Shown here in pieces: positions 17,549 to 24,659 of a stretch of DNA of 64,000 nucleotides. The notes below the pieces were generated by a model. That model was not told where the DNA came from. It saw only the letters and a program-made list of their open reading frames with translations, and did not search any database. The stretch comes from Niabella sp. Its GTDB lineage: Bacteria; Bacteroidota; Bacteroidia; Chitinophagales; Chitinophagaceae. Position 1 is the first letter of the stretch. Each line of letters starts with the position of its first letter. The stretch is taken from NCBI GenBank assembly GCA_027493055.1, contig JAPUDO010000076.1, forward strand, positions 62,001 to 126,000. The letters run 5' to 3'. The position numbers and the translations under genes are program-made.

Positions 17549-17556
17549 CAAAGATA
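17549..17556 (-). promoter_or_regulatory. Candidate -7 promoter box TATCTTTG abutting the ftsK start
   Basis: Minus-strand TATCTTTG, full match to TAnnTTTG, with 5 bp (CTCCT) to the ATG. Transcription would start at about the start codon, so a leaderless message is possible. It sits at the inner end of the right copy of the inverted repeat, as the kdsA box does for the left copy. Confidence 0.45.
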
Positions 17557-17559
17557 ATG

Positions 17560-18086
17560 AAGGTTGAGAAGAAAGTCAGGAAAGTCGGGAAGTCCGAGGT
17601 CCGGAGTTGGAGGCCGGAAGCAGGAAGCATAAGGCTTAAAGCGTTAGGCTTTACGCAAAAAAAGAAGCATTGATTTAAGCTGACAGTGGACAGATGAGGG
17701 TTGACAGGTTGAAAAGTGTAAGATGGTTCCTACTCGCTACGTCCTATTTACTACTTCGCCGCTGTGCGAAGCGTCCTCGCTTCGCAATATTATTCTGTTG
17801 CCTATGGCAACATTTTGAAGCGAAAGTTTTATACACTTAATGTTACAGTCAGAAGTCGGGAAGTCGGGAAGTCGGGAAGTCCGGAGTCGGAGGTCGGAAG
17901 CAGGAAGCAAGATTATTCAAGTATAGTGGTTACTGGTTACAGGTTGCCGGAAACTTCCGACCTCGGACTTTCCGACTTTTGGCTTTCATATCGTACATCG
18001 TACACCTTACATCCTACATTACGCTGAATACAGGAACCCGGAACTTGAAACCTAATTAAATACATGGTATAGAAATTCTATACTTG
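17560..18086. repeat. Right copy of the ~500 bp inverted repeat, upstream of ftsK
   Basis: Reverse-complement counterpart of 10881-11430. It includes the palindrome TATAGAAATTCTATA at 18068-18082, a ~100 bp near-identical stretch at about 17980-18065, a perfect GCGAAGCG/CGCTTCGC hairpin (about 17767-17786), a GTTGCC/GGCAAC hairpin (about 17800-17813), and the 17664-17765 stretch shared with 11225-11330. Read toward ftsK the strand is pyrimidine-rich. The open frame at about 17.76-18.03 kb is repeat sequence, not a gene. From 18087 to 18160 nothing is recognised. Confidence 0.85.
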
Positions 18087-18160
18087 CATAATATTCAACA
18101 ATCAATGCTCACTATTTAATATTCATCGGATGCCTGAAACCTGCAACCTCCTTTCAACTT

Positions 18161-18553
18161 TTAAACTTTAAAACCTTTCAATACCCCGACTACCAAAGCT
18201 ACCCAGCCGGCTATAAAGAATAAACCGCCAATGGGCGTAATAATCCCTACACCTCCTAAACCTACTTTACCGGATGCTTTCAGGGCTGTAAGCGCATATA
18301 AAGAACCGGAAAAAAGCAATATGCCAATCAAAAAGCAAATACCCGCCCAGTTCATGGCTTTTACGGGAAATTTCTCAGATAAAACCCCTACCATTAGCAG
18401 GGCAAAAGCATGGTACATCTGGTATTGTACGCCGGTTTGAAAGGTGGGAACTGAATCGGGCGCTATAGATTTTAGCCCGTGCGCTCCAAAGGCACCTAAG
18501 ATCACTCCTACCCCGGACAATGCACCACCTAATATTAAATACAGCTTATTCAT
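18161..18553 (-). CDS. DUF423 small inner membrane protein
   Basis: Protein of 130 residues with four hydrophobic helices. GALSGVGVILGAFGAHGLK at the N-terminus and GVQYQMYHAFALL are the hallmarks of DUF423 (YgdD/YwdK type). No biochemical role is established. It starts 18 bp after the shikimate kinase stop and is the last gene of its operon. Confidence 0.9.
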   Translation of the reverse strand: MNKLYLILGGALSGVGVILGAFGAHGLKSIAPDSVPTFQTGVQYQMYHAFALLMVGVLSEKFPVKAMNWAGICFLIGILLFSGSLYALTALKASGKVGLGGVGIITPIGGLFFIAGWVALVVGVLKGFKV

Positions 18554-18571
18554 TTTAATATATTTAAATAA

Positions 18572-19096
18572 TCAAGACTCACTGTTTGCCATTTCTTTCT
18601 CTATCAGCTTTGTAAAGGCTTCCAGCTTCAGGCCGGTATCGTCTATCCTGATCTTTGCCCGCTCATAATAGATGCGCCTATCGGCATTTTTCTTAACAAT
18701 GTAGGCCTTTAATTGTTCATCATCAAAACCCTGCAAAAGCGGACGGTTGTCCTTATTTTGCCTCAGCCGGCCCAGCAATATCTCGAAAGGCGTATCTATC
18801 CATACAGTGATCCCTTTTTCGTTCATATAATCTATATTATTGAAAAAGCACGGCGCACCGCCCCCGCAGGATAGCACTATGGACTCATGCGTTTCGCTCA
18901 GCAAATGCAGCACTTCTCGCTCTTTCATCCTGAAATGTTCCTCGCCCTCCTGCTCAAAAATGTCGGTAACTGATTTGCCGGCATCCTGTTCTATTACTTC
19001 ATCTAAGTCCAGAAAGGGCAGCTCCAGCCTCCGGCCTAATTGTTTGCCCCAATGCGTTTTTCCTACGCCCATAAAACCTATTAAATAAATGCGCAT
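18572..19096 (-). CDS. aroK: Shikimate kinase
   Basis: Phosphorylates shikimate with ATP in the aromatic amino acid pathway; cytosolic P-loop kinase of 174 residues. The Walker A is GFMGVGKTHWG (8-18), the shikimate-binding acidic pair is in LDLDEVIE (about 31-38), CGGGAP provides the glycine loop, and RPLL is the lid Arg region. In most family members the position after GKT is T/S; here it is His, a mild variation. The gene is 36 bp after the glutaryl-CoA dehydrogenase gene. Confidence 0.94.
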   Translation of the reverse strand: MRIYLIGFMGVGKTHWGKQLGRRLELPFLDLDEVIEQDAGKSVTDIFEQEGEEHFRMKEREVLHLLSETHESIVLSCGGGAPCFFNNIDYMNEKGITVWIDTPFEILLGRLRQNKDNRPLLQGFDDEQLKAYIVKKNADRRIYYERAKIRIDDTGLKLEAFTKLIEKEMANSES

Positions 19097-19132
19097 TTTT
19101 TATTTTTTTAAAACCCTGGTCAGACCAGGTAG

Positions 19133-20317
19133 TTATTTAAATGCATTCAGTCCCGTAATATCCATTCCTGTAATCAGCAAATGTATGTCATGTGTTCCTT
19201 CATAAGTAATCACACTTTCAAGGTTCATCATGTGCCGCATTACAGGATATTCGCCTGTAATGCCCATACCGCCTAAGATCTGCCTTGCATCCCTGCAAAT
19301 ATTTGTTGCCACTTCACAGCTGTTTCTTTTGGCCATGCTTACCTGCTGAGGCGTAGCTTTCCCTTCGTTCATCAATACTCCCAACCGCCAGTTAAGCAAC
19401 TGTGCCTTTGTTATTTCCGTTATCATTTCTGCCAGCTTCTTTTGCTGCAGCTGAAAAGCAGCTATGGGCTTACCAAACTGCTGCCGCTCCCCGGCATAGC
19501 GCAGGGCTGTATCATAACAATCCATTGCAGCGCCTATAACGCCCCAGGCAATGCCATATCTTGCTTTGGTTAAACAGCTCAGCGGTCCTTTTAATCCTTT
19601 TACACCGGGCAATATATTTTCCTTCGGTATTTTTACGTTATCAAACACCAGCTCTCCGGTAGCCGATGCACGCAGGCTCCACTTATTATGGGTTTCAGGC
19701 GTTGTAAAACCTTCCATCCCGCGCTCTGCAATCAGGCCCTGTACTTCACCCTGTTCATTCTTTGCCCAAACCACAGCTACCTGTGCATAAGGCGCATTGC
19801 TGATCCACATTTTGGAACCGTTTAGAATAACATGATCTCCGGCATCCCTGGTATTAGTAAGCATGCCCGCAGGATCGCTGCCATGATCAGGCTCTGTTAA
19901 GCCAAAGCAACCCAGCCACTCACCACCTGCCAGCTTAGGCAGATACTTTTGCTTTTGGGCTTCGCTGCCATAAGCGTAAATGGGGAACATCACCAGCGAG
20001 CCCTGTACGGATGCAGTGGAACGCACCCCGCTATCACCACGTTCCAGCTCCTGCATCATTAATCCATAGCTGACATAGTCCAGGCCTCCGCCACCATATT
20101 CCTGCGGCATGGTTGGTCCAAAGCAGCCCAGATCACCGAGTTGCTTTACGATCTGTCGGGGAAATTCTGCCCGCTGCGCGTACTCTTCTATAACAGGAGA
20201 AATCTCCTTTTTTACATAAGCCCTTACTGCATCGCGTATCATCAGTTGCTCCTGGGTAAGCAGCTCATCCACATTAAAGTAATCAGGGCTTTCAAACAGA
20301 TCTTTTTTTACAGGCAT
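19133..20317 (-). CDS. Glutaryl-CoA dehydrogenase-like acyl-CoA dehydrogenase
   Basis: FAD flavoenzyme that oxidises (and in the true enzyme decarboxylates) glutaryl-CoA to crotonyl-CoA in lysine/tryptophan breakdown. It has 394 residues with the three acyl-CoA dehydrogenase domains: SVQGSLVMFPIYAYGS, the flavin-binding LTEPDHGSDPAGM, KMWISNAPYAQVAVVWAK, RQQFGKPIAAFQLQQKKLA, and the catalytic Glu at about 373 in YEGTHDIH. YEGTHDIH and the SVQGSL block are typical of the glutaryl-CoA branch. Crotonyl-CoA made here could feed the hydratase activity of the fadN product (inference). It sits 42 bp after the M3 peptidase stop. Confidence 0.88.
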   Translation of the reverse strand: MPVKKDLFESPDYFNVDELLTQEQLMIRDAVRAYVKKEISPVIEEYAQRAEFPRQIVKQLGDLGCFGPTMPQEYGGGGLDYVSYGLMMQELERGDSGVRSTASVQGSLVMFPIYAYGSEAQKQKYLPKLAGGEWLGCFGLTEPDHGSDPAGMLTNTRDAGDHVILNGSKMWISNAPYAQVAVVWAKNEQGEVQGLIAERGMEGFTTPETHNKWSLRASATGELVFDNVKIPKENILPGVKGLKGPLSCLTKARYGIAWGVIGAAMDCYDTALRYAGERQQFGKPIAAFQLQQKKLAEMITEITKAQLLNWRLGVLMNEGKATPQQVSMAKRNSCEVATNICRDARQILGGMGITGEYPVMRHMMNLESVITYEGTHDIHLLITGMDITGLNAFK

Positions 20318-20359
20318 TGGGAAGGAAATTAGTAATTAAAAATTAAGATGCGATCATTC

Positions 20360-22495
20360 TTACATCACCCCTTTATTCTGCAACATATATTTTATCATGG
20401 GTTCTTTACCTCTGAAGCTACGGTACAACTGGGCTAGTTCCTCGCTATTGCCTTTTGACAATATCATATCCCTGAAACGCTGCCCGTTCTGCCGGGTAAG
20501 CCCGCCGTTTTCTTTAAACCACTCGTAGGCGTCATGATTCAGCATATCGGCCCAGCTATAGGCATAGTACCCGGCCGAATACCCGTTAGACCAGATATGC
20601 AGGAAATACGACGACCGGTAACGGGGAGGAATATAAGAAATAGCTACACCTGTTTTTTGCAAAGCTGATTTTTCAAATGCGTCCACATCCTTAACTGCAC
20701 TGTCCTGCGCCGAAAGCAAATGCCATTGCATATCGAGGTTGGCAGCGGCCAGCAGCTCTGTAAAGGCGTATCCCTGGTTGAAAGTTCCGGCAGCCTTTAT
20801 CTTGTCAATCAATGTTTGGGGGATAGTCTCACCGGTTTGGAAATGCTTTGCATAGTTTTTCAACACCGTTGTATCTAATGCCCAATGTTCATTGAACTGC
20901 GAAGGCATCTCTACAAAATCCCTTGCTACATTGGTCCCGGATAATGAAGGATATCGCTGACCGGCAAATAATCCATGTAAGGCATGTCCAAATTCATGGA
21001 ACATGGTAGTTACATCATCAAAACTGATAAGCGCAGGCTGGCCCTTTGCCGGTTTGGGGAAATTACAAACATTATAAATCACTGGTTTTTTATCCAGCAG
21101 CCTGGATTGTTCTACCATATTGCTCATCCAGGCCCCTCCACTTTTGTTATCCCGCTTATACATATCGGCATAAAACAGGGCCATTGGAGATCCGTCGTTG
21201 TCAAAAACCTCGAACACCCGAACGTCCTCATGATACACAGGAATATCCTTCCGTTCTTTAAACGTAATGCCGTACAGCTTTTCTGCGGCAAAGAACACGC
21301 CATTTTCCAATACACTATCTAACACGAAATAAGGTTTTACTTCGCTTTCATCCAGGTCGTATTTTGCTTTGCGTACCTGCTCTGCATAAAAATCCCAATC
21401 CCAGGGCTGCAACTCAAAACTGTCTTTTTGCGCCGTTATTAAGGCTTTTATATCGTTTGCCTCCAGGCCTGCCTTCTTAACTGCAGCCGGGGTAAGCTGA
21501 CTTAAAAATTTTTCTACTGCCACAGGCGTTTTTGCCATCTGGTCCTGCAGCTTCCATGCCGCGTAGTTGGGAAAACCAAGAAGGTTGGCTTTTTGAGTTC
21601 TTATTTCAGCAAGCCGTAAAATATTGGCACGGGTATCATTGCTATCGCCTTTCTCTGCGCGGTTCCACGAATGCTCAAATAACTGCTGCCTGGTAGCCCG
21701 GTCTTTTAAAGACATTAAAGCCGGCTGCTGCGTGGTATTGATAATAGCCAACTGTAATTTACCTTCCTTACCATCTTTCTTTGCAGCTTCTGCAGCAGCT
21801 TCCAGCTCTGCTTCGGACAAACCAGCAAGCGCCTCTTTACTATCAACCGTTAACGCCGCATTTTTTGCAGCCCCTAACAACTGATTGGAAAACTTTGTGC
21901 TTAATGCCGCTTCTTCTTCATTCAGCTTTTTCAATACGGCTTTTCCCGAATCGGGCAGATTAGCTCCCGCCATCACAAATTTCTGATGATACACTTCTGC
22001 CAAACGCTTTGACTCGGCATCAAGCGGCAAGGCAGGCAGCTGCTGGTACAGCTCATCTACCTTCCTGAATAATTTTTCGTTGAGATAAATACCATCACTA
22101 TGAGCTGCAAGCACCGGCGCCATTTCTTCCTCCATCTTTTGCAGCCTGTCATTCGTATTAGCGCCTGTTAAAACATAAAATGCTGCGCTGACACGATTGA
22201 GCATAGCACCACTTTTCTCCAACGCTACAAACACGTTCTCAAATGTGGCAGGTGTGGTATCATTTGCAATTTTTTCTATCTCATCTGCATGCAGCTTCAT
22301 GGCTTCCTTAAAGGCCGGCCCGAAATCAGCATCTTTTATTTTATCAAAAGGAATGGTATGATAGGGCAGCTCGCTTTCTTTTGCGAAGGGATTGGATATG
22401 CTGTCATAACTGCCGTCAGCAGTGCTGCCATCAGCGCCTGAATTACACGATGCAATAATGGATGACATTAGGATTACGGATGACATATACTTCAT
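20360..22495 (-). CDS. M3 family zinc metallopeptidase (Dcp-like), lipoprotein
   Basis: Oligopeptidase that probably removes dipeptides from short peptides in the periplasm. The start at 22495 (MKYMSSVILMSSIIASC) gives a clean lipoprotein signal with Cys at residue 17; the frame to 22540 would add 15 residues before it. The mature part begins in a Ser/Gly/Asp-rich linker, followed by the helical M3 domain. The zinc motif HEFGHALHG is at about residue 500, with the third ligand in the downstream EMPSQFNEHW region. GYSAGYYAYSWADM near the C-terminus is family-typical. At 711 residues it has Dcp length. First gene of a four-gene operon; a TACATTTG box lies 42 bp upstream. Confidence 0.92.
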   Translation of the reverse strand: MKYMSSVILMSSIIASCNSGADGSTADGSYDSISNPFAKESELPYHTIPFDKIKDADFGPAFKEAMKLHADEIEKIANDTTPATFENVFVALEKSGAMLNRVSAAFYVLTGANTNDRLQKMEEEMAPVLAAHSDGIYLNEKLFRKVDELYQQLPALPLDAESKRLAEVYHQKFVMAGANLPDSGKAVLKKLNEEEAALSTKFSNQLLGAAKNAALTVDSKEALAGLSEAELEAAAEAAKKDGKEGKLQLAIINTTQQPALMSLKDRATRQQLFEHSWNRAEKGDSNDTRANILRLAEIRTQKANLLGFPNYAAWKLQDQMAKTPVAVEKFLSQLTPAAVKKAGLEANDIKALITAQKDSFELQPWDWDFYAEQVRKAKYDLDESEVKPYFVLDSVLENGVFFAAEKLYGITFKERKDIPVYHEDVRVFEVFDNDGSPMALFYADMYKRDNKSGGAWMSNMVEQSRLLDKKPVIYNVCNFPKPAKGQPALISFDDVTTMFHEFGHALHGLFAGQRYPSLSGTNVARDFVEMPSQFNEHWALDTTVLKNYAKHFQTGETIPQTLIDKIKAAGTFNQGYAFTELLAAANLDMQWHLLSAQDSAVKDVDAFEKSALQKTGVAISYIPPRYRSSYFLHIWSNGYSAGYYAYSWADMLNHDAYEWFKENGGLTRQNGQRFRDMILSKGNSEELAQLYRSFRGKEPMIKYMLQNKGVM

Positions 22496-22537
22496 GTATA
22501 GTATTTTATTTGAGAGACGAATAATGATTTCTGTTGA

Positions 22538-22545
22538 CAAATGTA
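22538..22545 (-). promoter_or_regulatory. Candidate -7 promoter box TACATTTG for the M3 peptidase operon
   Basis: Minus-strand TACATTTG, full match to TAnnTTTG. The surroundings are built from similar TACATTT words, so it may be a chance product of the local repeat. No -33 TTG at the standard distance. Confidence 0.35.
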
Positions 22546-22853
22546 ATGTAGAATATTAAATGTAGAATGTAAAATGTAAAGTCTCCGTAAGTATCAAGTA
22601 GCCGGCAAAATGTATGATACCAGGTGTACGATGTACGTCAGGAAGTCCGAAGACAGTGGTCAGATGCAGACAATCCAGTAACCAGTATCCAGCATCCTTA
22701 ATATGAAGTATTGCTAAAAGCCGAAGGCTTGATGCTTAAGGCTTTCGGCTTCTCGCTTCCTGCCCCGGACTTTCTCGACCTTCTTGCTGTAAGGTTTTTA
22801 ATTTAAAATTCAATATTTAACATTTAATATTGTCCTGATTATTAGTAACACAC
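22546..22853. repeat. Simple-sequence block upstream of nhaA
   Basis: Contains AATGTAGAAT-type repeats, GTGTACGATGTACG, GTCAGGAAGTCCG, CAGTAACCAGTATCCAGC, AAAGCCGAAGGCTTGATGC and finally CTTCCTGCCCCGGACTTTC before an AT-rich stretch leading to nhaA. Same vocabulary and order as the blocks before the LytTR, kdsA and ftsK genes, with the pyrimidine-rich end again toward the gene start. No coding sequence seen. Confidence 0.6.
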
Positions 22854-24011
22854 ATGGCAACAAGATTATCCCCATTATTTAGAAAATTTTTTGAAAGCGA
22901 AAAGGCAGGCGGGCTTATTCTTGTTGCCTGTACCATCGTTTCTATTATACTATCCAACTCCTCTTTTTCGGAAAGCTATCATGCTATATGGCAGAAGAAA
23001 ATCGGGACAGGTAGCATTGAGCATTGGATCAACGATGGACTGATGACTATCTTCTTTCTACTGATAGGCCTGGAGCTTGAAAGAGAGATTTACAAAGGCG
23101 AGCTGTCGAATATTAAGAATGCCATGCTGCCCATATTTGGTGCTGTTGGCGGAATGCTTGTTCCGGCAGGGTTGTATCTTTTGCTCAATGCCGGTACAGC
23201 CACCCAATCGGGCGCGGGCATACCTATGGCCACCGATATTGCCTTTGCATTAGGTATTCTTTCATTATTAGGCAACCGGGTGCCGGCTTCTTTAAAAGTG
23301 TTTTTGACTGCACTGGCTGTTATTGACGACCTGGGCGCTATTTTAGTGATCGCAATTTTTTATGCTAAAGGAATAATATGGACCAACCTTATTATTTCGC
23401 TGGGCATATGGGTAGTACTGCTGGGATTGAACCGACTTAAAATAAGAAACCTTATACCTTATATAGCCGGAGGTATTGCCATGTGGTGGTTTATGCTACA
23501 TAGCGGCGTGCACGCTACTATAACAGGCGTATTGCTGGCTTTTGCCATACCTTTTGGAAATGGACATAAAAAATCCACTTCCTATATACTCCAGCATTTT
23601 TTACATAAGCCTGTAGCTTTTCTCATACTTCCCATTTTTGCATTAGCCAACACTGCTGTTGACATAAGCGCTGATTTGAGCAGTCTTTTCAGAGAAAGCT
23701 ATACTTCGGGAATTGCTTTGGGATTGGCTATAGGGAAACCGCTGGGGATATTCTTACTGACATTTATTGCAGTGAAAACAAAAATATGCAGGCTCCCCGG
23801 GGATCTTAACTGGAAGCTGATTGCAGGTACAGGATTTTTAGGTGGTATAGGGTTTACCATGTCCATTTTCATAGCATTGTTAGCTTTTGACCATCCCGAA
23901 ATGATCAATAATGCCAGGCTTGCTATACTGCTCTCCTCTTTAACAGCAGGCACACTGGGCTTTTTCCTGCTGAAAATGTTCTTAGGAAAGAAACAGGCAG
24001 CGGGGATTTAA
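22854..24011 (+). CDS. nhaA: Na+/H+ antiporter NhaA
   Basis: Inner membrane antiporter that expels sodium against protons, for pH and salt balance. It has 385 residues and about twelve hydrophobic segments. The ion-binding Asp pair is D158-D159 in LAVIDDLGAI, with D128 in ATDIAFALG and the Lys of the AIGKPLG segment. IFFLLIGLELERE is the N-terminal signature. The length matches E. coli NhaA. Single gene between oppositely oriented neighbours. Confidence 0.96.
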   Translation: MATRLSPLFRKFFESEKAGGLILVACTIVSIILSNSSFSESYHAIWQKKIGTGSIEHWINDGLMTIFFLLIGLELEREIYKGELSNIKNAMLPIFGAVGGMLVPAGLYLLLNAGTATQSGAGIPMATDIAFALGILSLLGNRVPASLKVFLTALAVIDDLGAILVIAIFYAKGIIWTNLIISLGIWVVLLGLNRLKIRNLIPYIAGGIAMWWFMLHSGVHATITGVLLAFAIPFGNGHKKSTSYILQHFLHKPVAFLILPIFALANTAVDISADLSSLFRESYTSGIALGLAIGKPLGIFLLTFIAVKTKICRLPGDLNWKLIAGTGFLGGIGFTMSIFIALLAFDHPEMINNARLAILLSSLTAGTLGFFLLKMFLGKKQAAGI

Positions 24012-24659
24012 ATAATTGCTGATTATTAAAGGTATTGCTGATTAACCCAGTGCAAACGCATCTTACATTCAATTCTAAAACCATTTATTCGGGCAAATAA
24101 TACCACCTTTTAAGGGTTTGACCGGGATCTTGTACATTCTTTATAGTCATTGCACCCCTTTCAGGGGTTTACAAATCAAGCCCAAAGGGCTGGAAGAATT
24201 ATAAAGGATAAAAGCAAGCATACTAAAAACTCCGCAAGGAGTGACATAAAGCATAAAAGCTTTCAAAGTTAGATACGTTTGCCCTGCTGATTAACCCCAA
24301 TGCACTTTGAATCTGCTACAAAAACAGTAAATGTGCCATTCCGAGTTATCGATTTGCGGTGCAAAAATCAATGATGCGATAACAAATAAGTATCGTCACA
24401 TCACCGGAGGGAGGTGTTTCAACCGAAAGTCCTGCTTCCTTCACCATTCAGCTTCACGTTAAGATTTCTCTTTCGATAGTTATCGGAACTGCGAAATGAC
24501 GATTGCACTCAGCTTATTATAAATACGCAAGCAGGAATAATAAGTTTGAAGCGAAGGCGCTTCAACGGCTTTCCTTAAATTACAAAGAACTGATATCTGC
24601 CAGTTTCCGGGCAAATACCAGTTCCCATATTTTTAAAAATTACAATTTATTCTACATTG
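24012..24659. other. Intergenic module of palindromes and direct repeats
   Basis: No gene is seen in 648 bp. Direct repeats TGCTGATTAACCC(A)nTGCA occur at 24036-24054 and 24285-24304. Between them are perfect small palindromes: ACCCCT/AGGGGT (24054-24068), AGCCC/GGGCT (24179-24191) and ACTCC/GGAGT (24229-24242) around 3-4 base loops. Then come a 40-bp repeat at 24344-24383 (inverted copy at 62866), a CGATA/TATCG palindrome at 24474, and a GAAGCG/CGCTTC hairpin at 24548-24563 that looks like a variant of the GCGAAGCG element. Confidence 0.7.
24344..24383. repeat. 40-bp dispersed repeat, inverted copy at 62866-62905
   Basis: Agrees with the reverse complement of 62866-62905 at 38 of 40 positions by eye. 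Its core is TTTGCGGTGCAAAAATCAAT. A CGTCACATCA word lies next to both copies, on different sides. Both copies sit in gaps flanking glycoside hydrolase genes. Confidence 0.75.

Noticed and set aside
17544-17630. 29-codon N-terminal extension of FtsK
   Set aside because: The extension is translated repeat sequence; the ATG at 17543 begins the normal basic FtsK N-terminus and follows a promoter box.
17764-18027. 87-residue plus-strand frame between ftsK and DUF423
   Set aside because: Encoded by the right inverted repeat copy; repeat-derived residues and no homologous look.
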